NCBI RefSeq assembly: GCF_030734285.1
Contig: NZ_CP132294.1
Location: 2,666,001-2,730,000 of the forward strand
DNA from: Natronococcus sp. AD-5
GTDB lineage: Archaea > Halobacteriota > Halobacteria > Halobacteriales > Natrialbaceae
Length of the DNA stretch: 64,000 nt
Direction of reading: 5' to 3'
Shown in pieces: positions 15,923 through 23,477 of the stretch; position 1 is the first letter of the stretch, and the number at the start of each line of letters is the position of its first letter. The position numbers were made by a program, and so were the translations under genes. A model generated the notes under the pieces. That model did no database searches, was not told the DNA's origin, and worked only from the letters and a program-made list of their open reading frames with translations.

Positions 15923-17248
15923 TCAGTCGTCGTCGGTCGCGCCGAGTTGGACGTCCGACCGGTCGGCGTCTCGCATCGCGACGGACGACGGCGGCCGTCG
16001 CGAGTTCCCGCCGAAGTCGGGATCGAACAGCTGGAGCGCGGTGTTGATCGTGGTCCAGTCGTCCTCCGCCGCGGCCTCTCGCAGGCTCTTGGTCGGCGGC
16101 GCGAGCAGCTGACTGACCAGCGAGTCGGCCATCGACTCGACGATCTCGCGCTGTGCCGCGTCCTCGGTGTCGAGTTCGGCGAGCGCGCGCTCGAGTTCGC
16201 GCGCCTTGATGCGTTCGGCCGACTCGTACATCGCGGCGATCACCTCGTCGGCTCGGGCTCGCTTGTACTGGTCGCAGAGCAGGCCGAACTCGCGGTCGAT
16301 CATCGCCTCGACCTCGCTTGCGGCGTCGGCCCGCTGTTCGCGGGTTTCCGCGGTGATCGACTCGAGGTCGTCGAGGTCGTAGACGGTCACCGTCGAGAGG
16401 TCGTCGGCCGCCGGCGCGACGTCCCGCGGCTGACCGAGGTCGACGATCACCCGCTCGTCGCTGCCGCCCGTCTCGAGGTGGTGCGGCGCGAGCACGGGTT
16501 CCTCGCTGCCGGTGGCCGTGATGACGACGTCGGCGTCGTCGACGACGGTCGCGAGCGCCTCGAGCGGGACCGCGCTGGCGTCGGCCTCGAGTTCGCCCGC
16601 GAGGTGGTCGGCGTGTTCGACCGTCCGGTTCGCGACGATCAGTTCGTCCACGCCGGCGTCCGCGAGACTGCGGGCCGCCAGCCGCCCCATCTCGCCGGCA
16701 CCGACGACCAGGCTCGTCGCCCCGTCGAGGGGGACGTCGTCCGCCACGAGTCTGGTCGCGGCGGAGCCGAGCGAGACGACGCCCTCGTTGATCTCGGTCT
16801 CGGTGCGGGCGCGCTCGCCGACGTGGATCGCCTTCGTGACGGCGGCCTCGAGCATGGGGCCGATGCCGCCGGCGTCGCGGGCGTCCTCGTAGGCCGTCCG
16901 AACCTGGCCGATGATCTGGTCTTCGCCGAGGATGACCGACTCGAGTCCCGCCGCGACGCGCAGCAGGTGGCGCAGGCTCTCGTCGTGGTCCGCGACGACG
17001 AGCGCGTCGTCGTCGCTCGTCGCGAAGAACTCCTCGAGCGCGGCCCGACCGACGGCGGCGTCGGTGGTGACGGTGTAGGCCTCGACCCGGTTACACGTCG
17101 AGAGCACGTACGCCTCCTCGACGTCCGGCACCGAACACAGATCCGCGACGCCGGCGCGCTGGCTCTCGGGGCTCGCGGCGGCGAGATCGTCGACGCTACC
17201 GCTTTCGTGCGTTACGCGCGCGGCAGTGATGACCCCGGTCGGCGTCAC
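15923..17248 (-). CDS. hemA: Glutamyl-tRNA reductase
   Basis: The protein has 441 residues. HemA reduces glutamyl-tRNA to glutamate-1-semialdehyde, the first step to 5-aminolevulinate and tetrapyrroles. YVLSTCNRVEAY (~48-59) contains the catalytic Cys. ESVILGEDQIIGQVRTAY (~108-125) is the strongly conserved helix. VVGAGEMGRLAARSLADAG (~180) is the NADPH-binding loop. A C-terminal dimerisation helix follows and the last ~30 residues are a variable tail. Its ATG overlaps the sirC stop by 4 bases (ATGA), so it is translationally coupled in the ahbAB-sirC-hemA operon. Confidence 0.97.
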   Translation of the reverse strand: MTPTGVITAARVTHESGSVDDLAAASPESQRAGVADLCSVPDVEEAYVLSTCNRVEAYTVTTDAAVGRAALEEFFATSDDDALVVADHDESLRHLLRVAAGLESVILGEDQIIGQVRTAYEDARDAGGIGPMLEAAVTKAIHVGERARTETEINEGVVSLGSAATRLVADDVPLDGATSLVVGAGEMGRLAARSLADAGVDELIVANRTVEHADHLAGELEADASAVPLEALATVVDDADVVITATGSEEPVLAPHHLETGGSDERVIVDLGQPRDVAPAADDLSTVTVYDLDDLESITAETREQRADAASEVEAMIDREFGLLCDQYKRARADEVIAAMYESAERIKARELERALAELDTEDAAQREIVESMADSLVSQLLAPPTKSLREAAAEDDWTTINTALQLFDPDFGGNSRRPPSSVAMRDADRSDVQLGATDDD

Positions 17249-17901
17249 GACCGATCACCCTCCGCCCACGGTTGGTCGCCGAGCACGTCCTCAATCACTT
17301 GCGATGGCTTGGATGCACCCGTACGTAAAGCTGTCCAAACGTCGGAAGAATTGACGACATCGGTGACGATCTCGCGCCGGCGCGTCGGCGCTACGCCCCG
17401 CGCTTTGAGCGCCGTCCGCAGTTCCGCGCACACGGCCGCCATTTCGCCGGCGCCCGAAAGCGTTTCCTCGAGTTCCCGGCGGAGGTACTTGCTCAGCGCG
17501 GGCGCCGTCCCGCCGGTCGCGATCGAGACGACGACGGGATCCTCCCGGACGGTCGCGGGGACGACCACGCTGCCGGGATCGCGCCCGCCCGATCGGTCCG
17601 CGCGGTTGACCAGGATTCCTCGCTCCCGGGCGGCGGTCGCGATCGCCTCGTTGACCGCGTCGTCGTTCGTCGCGGCGACGACCAGCGCGGGCGCGACTCG
17701 GCGGATCCAGGACGCGACCGCTCCGGCTTCGGGCGCGGCCCGCACCAGTTCGGCACCGCCGAATCCCTCGTCGGCGAACGTCGGGCTGGCCACGATCACC
17801 TCGGCCTCGCGGGCGAACCGACGGGCTTTCCGCGCACCCACCGGTCCGCCGCCGAAGACGAGCACCCTCGCGTCCGCGAAATCGTGGAGGAGTGGGATCA
17901 T
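17245..17901 (-). CDS. sirC: Precorrin-2 dehydrogenase / sirohydrochlorin ferrochelatase-like (SirC/CysG N-domain)
   Basis: The protein has 218 residues. It opens with a dinucleotide-binding fold (ARVLVFGGGPVGARKARRFA), then VVAATNDDAVNEAIA, VNRADRSGGRDPGSVVVP and SIATGGTAPALSKYLRRELE, the full set for the NAD-dependent oxidation of precorrin-2 to sirohydrochlorin. Whether it also inserts iron cannot be decided. The CysG methylase domain is absent. It lies between ahbAB (7-base gap) and hemA (4-base overlap), which places it on the route from 5-aminolevulinate-derived uroporphyrinogen to siroheme and heme. Confidence 0.93.
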   Translation of the reverse strand: MIPLLHDFADARVLVFGGGPVGARKARRFAREAEVIVASPTFADEGFGGAELVRAAPEAGAVASWIRRVAPALVVAATNDDAVNEAIATAARERGILVNRADRSGGRDPGSVVVPATVREDPVVVSIATGGTAPALSKYLRRELEETLSGAGEMAAVCAELRTALKARGVAPTRRREIVTDVVNSSDVWTALRTGASKPSQVIEDVLGDQPWAEGDRS

Positions 17902-17908
17902 GCTGGTA

Positions 17909-18991
17909 TCACGGGGATTCGGTGTTCGCGTCCGCGCGTTCCTCGAGTCGAATGCCCGTCTTCTTTAAGATCCGCGTCGAGAACAGCGAGTCCCAGTCGT
18001 CGTCGGCGACGTCCCAGTACTCGCTCATCGTCTCGCGGACCCGATCGATGCGACGCCGGCTCTCGGCCTCGCTGCGGCCGTGGGTCATCGCGAAGAAGTT
18101 GTACGGCCAGACGCCCTCGTGGCGCGGTCGCTCGTAGCAGTGGGTGACGAACGGCAGCGAGGCGACCTCGGGACCGACCTCGCTCACGAGGTCGTCGGGA
18201 ACGTTCCAGACGGTCATTCCGTTCTCCGTGTAGCCGAGGGCGTAGTGGTTCGGGACGACGCCGATCCGGCGGATCTTCCCCTCGCGCTCGAACCGGGCGA
18301 TCGTCTCGAGCACCCATTCGGGCTCCCGCCCGAGCGCGTCCGCGACGTCGGCGTACGGCGTCTCCGAAAGCGGGAGTCCGTCCTGGATCTCGAGCACCAG
18401 GTCGCGCTCGGCCGGCGTGAGCGTCGTCGCGTCGGTGGGTTCGACGTCCGGACCCTGGTCGGTGCAGTCGACGCCGGCGGCCCCGGCGTCGCCGTCCCCG
18501 TCGAGCGGGCCGTCGACGTAGAACTTCGCCTCGACGCGGAACTCCTGCCGTTTGGGCAGGTTGTACGTCTCCTGGCCCGTCTCGGCCTCGATTGCGGAGA
18601 GCACCTCCTCGACCCGCTCCTCCTCGGCGACGCTCACGACGAACCAGACGTTCAGATGGGGATGTTCGCGCTCGTAATTGTGGGCGACCTCGCGGCGGTC
18701 GTTGACGGCCTCGACGACCTCGTCGAACCGGTCCTCGGGGACGTGCATCGCGACCAGCGTCGCCGCGCCGCCGATCTCCTGGGCGTTCACCAGCGGGCCG
18801 AACCGCGAGAGGACGCCCCGCTCGTCAAGGTCGCGGATCGTCTCGAGCAACTCCGTCGCGGTAATGTCGACCCCGTCGTCGCGCACGGCGGCGGCGGCGA
18901 CCTCGAAGGGGTCGTCCGCGACGGGAAAGCCGCCCTGGAAGGCGTTAACGACCGCCCGTTCGCGGACCGTCAGGTCGACGTCAGTGGTCAT
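17909..18991 (-). CDS. ahbAB: Siroheme decarboxylase, fused AhbA-AhbB (Lrp/AsnC-like)
   Basis: The protein has 360 residues from the ATG at 18991. The open frame continues far upstream but there runs antisense to a DUF5778-like gene's other frames. It consists of two homologous halves (~5-165 and ~195-345), each with an AsnC-type winged helix (LLETIRDLDERGVLSRFGP and VLETIARFEREGKIRRIG) followed by a ferredoxin-like ligand domain (NYEREHPHLNVWFVVS and YERPRHEGVWPYNFFAMT). These are the marks of AhbA/AhbB, which decarboxylate siroheme to 12,18-didecarboxysiroheme on the alternative heme route, although such proteins are often annotated as AsnC regulators. The operon with sirC and hemA supports the enzyme reading. 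Confidence 0.88.
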   Translation of the reverse strand: MTTDVDLTVRERAVVNAFQGGFPVADDPFEVAAAAVRDDGVDITATELLETIRDLDERGVLSRFGPLVNAQEIGGAATLVAMHVPEDRFDEVVEAVNDRREVAHNYEREHPHLNVWFVVSVAEEERVEEVLSAIEAETGQETYNLPKRQEFRVEAKFYVDGPLDGDGDAGAAGVDCTDQGPDVEPTDATTLTPAERDLVLEIQDGLPLSETPYADVADALGREPEWVLETIARFEREGKIRRIGVVPNHYALGYTENGMTVWNVPDDLVSEVGPEVASLPFVTHCYERPRHEGVWPYNFFAMTHGRSEAESRRRIDRVRETMSEYWDVADDDWDSLFSTRILKKTGIRLEERADANTESP

Positions 18992-19080
18992 ACGTGAGAG
19001 TCGGGAGTCCCGTACCATAAGCGAACCGGGACCGGACCCGTCGACCTCGGTTCGGACCGAACGGGTTCGACTCGAGACGA

Positions 19081-19482
19081 CTACCCTTCGACGCCGGTCA
19101 CGTCGTACCCGAGTTCCCGAACGTCCTCGAGGATCGCCTCGTGGTCGGCGCTCGCCTCGTAGTAGATGACGACGTCGAAGCTCCCCTCGCGCAACAGCTG
19201 CTGGCACTCCCAGACGAACTCCTCGCCCTCGAGGGTGAGCCCCTGGTGCTGGTTCGAGGAGAAGTCCGGGTCGTCGTTGCCCGAGTAGACGTAGCAGTCC
19301 GTCGGGTCGTGACCGGCGTGTTCGGCGATGACGTCGCCGACGTCGATCGTCGCCTGCATCATCTGGACGTCCTCGCTGCCGTCGTACTCGGTGTGGACGA
19401 TCGCGGCGTTGAGTTCGACGTCGCCGGGCTCGAGCAGCGCTTTCGTCCGCTGGTAGAGGTCCTGGTCGAGTGTGTCCGTCAT
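19081..19482 (-). CDS. Haloarchaeal conserved protein (DUF5778-like)
   Basis: The protein has 133 residues and is acidic. It has no membrane segment and a single Cys pair too far apart for a zinc site. Segments IVHTEYDGSEDVQMMQATI and YVYSGNDDPDFSSNQHQG are typical of a haloarchaea-only family that I recall as DUF5778; the number is from memory. The end (FDVVIYYEASADHEAILED, ELGYDVTGV) suggests a beta-alpha-beta fold. It lies upstream of ahbAB in the same direction with a ~90-base gap and divergent from the cis-prenyltransferase. Function unknown. Confidence 0.7.
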   Translation of the reverse strand: MTDTLDQDLYQRTKALLEPGDVELNAAIVHTEYDGSEDVQMMQATIDVGDVIAEHAGHDPTDCYVYSGNDDPDFSSNQHQGLTLEGEEFVWECQQLLREGSFDVVIYYEASADHEAILEDVRELGYDVTGVEG

Positions 19483-19609
19483 TGCTCGAGACGAGACTCC
19501 CCGGCCTGATAGCGGTCACGATTGCGCTCGAAAACCGGCGTGCGAATGCTTATCAGTGGCGGTGAGTCACACGTAAGACACATACTTCTCGCCGACATCA
19601 CGTCAAGTG

Positions 19610-20542
19610 ATGAACCGGTGGCTCCGTCAACGCGTCGACGCGGCGTACGAGCAGTTACTCTCGCGGGAGATCGCCGGTGCGCCGACCCACGTCGCCGTGA
19701 TTCAGGACGGAAACCGCCGGTACGCCCGAAAGCAGGGGGGCGACGCGACGGAAGGTCACCGGGCCGGCGCGGAGACGACCGAGCGCGTCCTCGAGTGGTG
19801 CCAGGAGATCGGCGTCGAAGAGCTCACCCTCTACGCGTTCTCGACGGAAAACTTCAACCGACCACCCGAGGAGCGCGAGGCGCTGTACGACTTGCTCTGC
19901 GAGAAACTGCGGGAGTTCGCCGACGCCGAGCGCGTCCACGAGAACGAGGTGCACATCCGGGCGCTCGGCGCCGTCGATCGACTCCCCGAACGAGTCCGGG
20001 AGGCCGTCGCGTACGCCGAGGAGCGGACCCGCGAGTACAACCGCTTCGTCCTCAACATCGCGCTCGCCTACGGCGGTCGCTCGGAGCTGCTCGAGGCCGC
20101 CCGCGGCGTCGCGGCGGACGTCGAATCGGGCGCCGTCGACCCCGAGGAGATCGACGTCGAGACGATCGAGCGCCGGCTGTACGACGAGCCGGTCCGCGAC
20201 GTCGACCTGATCATCCGGACCGGCGGCGACGAGCGCACCTCGAACTTCCTGCCGTGGCACGCGAACGGCAACGAGGCGGCGGTGTTCTTCTGTACGCCCT
20301 ACTGGCCCGAGTTCTCGAAGGCGGACTTCCTCCGCGGGATCCGCACCTACGAGCACCGCCAGGAGTCCTGGCGACGGACGCGGGCCCGCCGAGCGCTCGC
20401 CCTGCTCGGCGCGATGAGCGACCACGAACTCGTCGAGGCCCGCTCGATCGTCGACCGCTTTCGCGACTCGCTGCCGACCGCCGAACAGCCGGACGAGGAG
20501 GAGTTCGAACCGGTCGACTCGAGCGGCCCGGCGGCCGACTGA
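19610..20542 (+). CDS. uppS: cis-Prenyltransferase (UppS/DHDDS-type), catalytic subunit
   Basis: The protein has 310 residues from the ATG at 19610 (a GTG directly before it is possible). VAVIQDGNRRYARKQGG (~27-43) contains the catalytic Asp and the phosphate-binding Asn-Arg. GHRAGAETT, TLYAFSTENFNRP, ALAYGGRSEL and DLIIRTGGDERTSNFLPW complete the family set. The enzyme condenses isopentenyl diphosphate onto an allylic primer to make long Z-polyprenyl diphosphate for the dolichol-type carrier used in glycosylation. The C terminus after FLRGIRTYEHRQ lacks the RxG motif present in homodimeric UppS and goes on for ~60 residues, as in eukaryotic DHDDS. The second paralogue at 21284-21916 carries that motif. 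Confidence 0.95.
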   Translation: MNRWLRQRVDAAYEQLLSREIAGAPTHVAVIQDGNRRYARKQGGDATEGHRAGAETTERVLEWCQEIGVEELTLYAFSTENFNRPPEEREALYDLLCEKLREFADAERVHENEVHIRALGAVDRLPERVREAVAYAEERTREYNRFVLNIALAYGGRSELLEAARGVAADVESGAVDPEEIDVETIERRLYDEPVRDVDLIIRTGGDERTSNFLPWHANGNEAAVFFCTPYWPEFSKADFLRGIRTYEHRQESWRRTRARRALALLGAMSDHELVEARSIVDRFRDSLPTAEQPDEEEFEPVDSSGPAAD

Positions 20543-20587
20543 GACCGAACTCGAAACCTACAATCGGGGCGAGTTCGAACGTCCGGT

Positions 20588-20809
20588 ATGAACCGCCGCC
20601 AGCTCGCCGTCGGGGCTCTCGCGACGAGCGCCGGCCTCGTCCTGTTTCTCGCCCTCGGGCTGACCGACGGCCTCCGACACCCGCAGGCGGCGGTCGAGTC
20701 CACCCGGCCGGTGGAGTTTCTCGCGATCGGGAGCGGGTTTTTCCTGCTCACCGTCGGCGTCCTCGTCCTGTTTCTGGCCTCCGTCGAGCTTCCCGATCCC
20801 GACGCCTGA
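20588..20809 (+). CDS. Small two-helix membrane protein
   Basis: The protein has 73 residues. It contains two strongly hydrophobic stretches, ~7-27 (VGALATSAGLVLFLALGL) and ~45-66 (FLAIGSGFFLLTVGVLVLFL), joined by a short polar loop. It starts 45 bases after the cis-prenyltransferase stop on the same strand, so it may be co-transcribed. I do not recognise the family. Confidence 0.6.
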   Translation: MNRRQLAVGALATSAGLVLFLALGLTDGLRHPQAAVESTRPVEFLAIGSGFFLLTVGVLVLFLASVELPDPDA

Positions 20810-20922
20810 CGCCCGACGCTTCGGTGCGAGCGATGATCGGGCCCCGCTCGAGAGAGACGCAGCGCCTGCTCGAGTATCTCGGGGACTACCGATGATCGTC
20901 GGAACGCAGCAAAATCGGCGGA

Positions 20923-21099
20923 TCACCCTTCGTAGTGCGGCCAGTTTTCTTCGGTTATCAACTCCGTCGAACCGCAGCAGCCGCACTTTTCGGGTGCATC
21001 GTACCGGTGACCGCTCTCGGTGTGTGTGACCGTACCGGCGTGCAGCACCTGACATTCTGTGCAAACGTACTTTTCCGGGGACTCCGGGGCGTGAGCCAT
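20923..21099 (-). CDS. Small zinc-ribbon protein
   Basis: The protein has 58 residues from the ATG at 21099. CTEC (~14-17) and CGCCG (~40-44) form the two knuckles of a zinc ribbon, with THTESGHRYDAPEK between. A TATA box (TTATAT, reading leftward, at about 21121-21127) lies ~25 bases upstream, fitting a leaderless transcript and deciding this ATG over one further upstream. It belongs to the many small haloarchaeal zinc proteins of unknown function. Confidence 0.78.
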   Translation of the reverse strand: MAHAPESPEKYVCTECQVLHAGTVTHTESGHRYDAPEKCGCCGSTELITEENWPHYEG

Positions 21100-21283
21100 G
21101 TATACGGACACGCGCGCCAACGAGATATAAGTCGGGTGTGGGTTCCGCGCGGGATCAGCGAAACACCCGAAGCCGACGCGTCGAACTCGACCTCGCTATT
21201 CAACGCGCCGCGCGTCGAAGCGAATCCGACAGCACACCTCGGATCCGACGTGCTGACGGCAGCTTCTCGAGCCGGGCGCCGAG

Positions 21284-21916
21284 CTACCGGCCGAACCGCC
21301 TCGAGCGGTTGCAGTACTCCCGCACCGCTCGCATGAAGTCCCGCTTTCGGAAGTCCCGCCAGTTGACGTCCGTGAAGTAGAGTTCGGAGTAGACCGACTG
21401 CCAGATCATGAAATCGGAGAGCCGCTCCGCGCCCGTCTTGATCACCAGGTCCGGTTCGGAGGGGAAGACGAGGTGCTCCTCGACGCGTTCGTCGTCGATC
21501 TCGCTCGGCTCGAGTTCGCCCGCGTCGACGCTCTCGGCGAGCGTTCGGACCGCGCTCGTGAACTCGTGCTTGCCGCCGAGGCCGATGCCGATCTGGATCG
21601 GGGCGTCCGCCCGCGACCGATCGTCCGGACTCCGAACCGCGACCGAGCGCGGCGCGTCGACGGCCTCGAGTTCGCGCCGCAGGGCGGGAACCGCGGCGGC
21701 GTCGAGGACGCTCACGTAGACGGTCACCCGGGAGGCGTACTCGAACGCCCACTCGAAGAAATCGGTGAGCGTCTCGTAGGCGCCGCGCTCCAAGAGGTCG
21801 CGTTCGGTGATCACGAGCGCGACGTGGTCGGGGCTGTCGGCCTCGTGGCGGCGAATGCGAAGGGAGAGATACCGTTCGTACAGACCCACAGCGTCTCGTT
21901 CCCGGGCCGATGGCAT
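21284..21916 (-). CDS. cis-Prenyltransferase paralogue lacking the catalytic DGN motif (NgBR-like partner candidate)
   Basis: The protein has 210 residues. The cis-prenyltransferase fold is recognisable from IQIGIGLGGKHEFTSAVRTL and EPDLVIKTGAERLSDFMIWQ, matching strand and loop elements of UppS. The N-terminal catalytic loop DGNxRWA is missing: the equivalent place reads VALVITERDLLERGAYETL. The protein ends in VREYCNRSRRFGR, which has the RxG motif that completes the active site across the dimer in UppS and is carried by the non-catalytic subunit NgBR/Nus1 in eukaryotes. I infer a non-catalytic partner of the enzyme encoded 750 bases away. It is divergent from the DUF92 gene across ~130 bases. 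Confidence 0.88.
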   Translation of the reverse strand: MPSARERDAVGLYERYLSLRIRRHEADSPDHVALVITERDLLERGAYETLTDFFEWAFEYASRVTVYVSVLDAAAVPALRRELEAVDAPRSVAVRSPDDRSRADAPIQIGIGLGGKHEFTSAVRTLAESVDAGELEPSEIDDERVEEHLVFPSEPDLVIKTGAERLSDFMIWQSVYSELYFTDVNWRDFRKRDFMRAVREYCNRSRRFGR

Positions 21917-22047
21917 ACCGGTTACGGGTTCGTTCGACGACAGTTGACAGTCCCCGATATTCCGTCAGTGACCCTGAACGCGGGGAAAACCGGACTCGAG
22001 ACGGTTCACGAACCTTCAAGTAATCCCCACAGAAAGGACCGGATATC

Positions 22048-23373
22048 GTGACAGAACCCGTTCGGCGAGCCGGCGTCTTCGCGCTGTTGGGTACGCTCTC
22101 GCTCGCCGTTCCGCTCTTCGGTCCGCGAGTCGCGGCGGCGCTGGCCGCGGTCGTGTTACTGGGAGCGTTCGTCGTCACCGACGGCCCCGTCTTCGATCTC
22201 CTCGCGTATCCCGGCGACTACGAGGACGGTCGGCTCTACGGGCTCATCACGTTCGTCCTGGCCGGAGTCGCCCTCGGGCTCATCGCCGCGCAGTCGTCGA
22301 TGCCGACGGCGGTGTTCGTCGGCACAGTCTTCCTCATCGGGTACGGGAACGTCGGCGAGCGGCTCGTACGCACCCGAACGGACCGCGACGTCGTCCACGC
22401 CACGGTCTTCTGCCTGGCCGCGACCGCCGCGGCGGTCGTCGGCCAGGCCGCCGCGCTCGGACTCGCGGGGGTTCCGATCGAACCCGACGCACCGACGATA
22501 CTGTTTCTCGCGGCGAGCGGAGCGCTGCTCGCCGCACTCCTGCGGGACGTCCTGTTGCTCTACGACGATCCCGTCGTGATGCTCTCGGTCGGGTTCCTCC
22601 TGTGGCTGCTCGCGGAACTCGATCCCACCCTCGGGACGGCCGAAATCGCCGTCGCACTGGCGGTCACCGTCGCGCTCGGTTACGTCTCCTACGCGCTCGA
22701 GACGGCGTCGATCGCCGGGATGCTCACCGGCGTCCTGTTGGGACTGTTGACGATCGTGCTCGGCGGCTACGGCTGGTTCGCCGTGCTCATCTCCTTTTTC
22801 GCCATCGGCGGCCTCTCGACGAAGTTCCGCTACGACCAGAAGGAGGACCTCGGCGTCGCCGAGGAGAACAACGGCGCTCGCGGAACCGGAAACGTCCTCG
22901 GGAACGCCGCCGTCGGCCTCGTCGCCGTCCTCGGTTACGCCGCCAGCTCCGCCGACCTCCTCCCCGTCGAATCCACGCTCTTTCTGTTCGCGTTCGCCGG
23001 CTCCGTCGCGACCGCGATGAGCGATACGCTCTCGAGCGAGATCGGCAGCGTCTTCGAGACGCCGCGGCTGATCACCACGCTCGAGCCGGTCGAGCCCGGC
23101 ACCGACGGCGGCGTCACCTGGCAGGGGGAGATCGCCGGCCTCGTCGGGGCGGGGATCGTCGCCGTGATCTCCTACGGACTCTTCCCCGAGGTCGGTCCGG
23201 TCGGGGCGGCGATCATCGTCGCCGCCGGTTTCGTCGGGATGACCGTCGACAGCCTCCTCGGCGCGACGCTCGAGGGGTCGCTCCTGGGGAACCAGGGCGT
23301 GAACTTCCTGGCGACGCTGTCGGGGGCGCTGGTCTGTGCGTTGCTCGTCCTCTCGCTGGCGATATTCGGCTGA
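22048..23373 (+). CDS. DUF92 (TMEM19/VTE6-like) polytopic membrane protein
   Basis: The protein has 441 residues from a GTG. The C-terminal half is DUF92: ISFFAIGGLSTKFRYDQK, GARGTGNVLGNAAVG, SVATAMSDTLSSEIGS and GMTVDSLLGATLEG, with ~6 membrane segments. The N-terminal ~200 residues hold about six further segments (including GLITFVLAGVALGLI) without a motif I can name. The plant DUF92 protein VTE6 is a phytyl-phosphate kinase, so an isoprenoid alcohol/phosphate kinase is plausible. The neighbouring cis-prenyltransferase genes make a polyprenol or dolichol (phosphate) kinase the natural guess. This is inference from family and neighbourhood. Confidence 0.85.
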   Translation: MTEPVRRAGVFALLGTLSLAVPLFGPRVAAALAAVVLLGAFVVTDGPVFDLLAYPGDYEDGRLYGLITFVLAGVALGLIAAQSSMPTAVFVGTVFLIGYGNVGERLVRTRTDRDVVHATVFCLAATAAAVVGQAAALGLAGVPIEPDAPTILFLAASGALLAALLRDVLLLYDDPVVMLSVGFLLWLLAELDPTLGTAEIAVALAVTVALGYVSYALETASIAGMLTGVLLGLLTIVLGGYGWFAVLISFFAIGGLSTKFRYDQKEDLGVAEENNGARGTGNVLGNAAVGLVAVLGYAASSADLLPVESTLFLFAFAGSVATAMSDTLSSEIGSVFETPRLITTLEPVEPGTDGGVTWQGEIAGLVGAGIVAVISYGLFPEVGPVGAAIIVAAGFVGMTVDSLLGATLEGSLLGNQGVNFLATLSGALVCALLVLSLAIFG

Positions 23374-23477
23374 TCCGCGGGCGAAACGACGCGTACAGAA
23401 CGAGACGGAGTCGAGAGGCGGGATCGATTCCGACGCGGAGCGATCTCCCGTCGGTCGCGTCGCTCGAGTGCCGGGCG

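Noticed and set aside
18992-19519. Extension of the ahbAB open frame to ~536 codons
   Set aside because: The added part has the composition of a wrong frame and overlaps a conserved gene (19081-19482).
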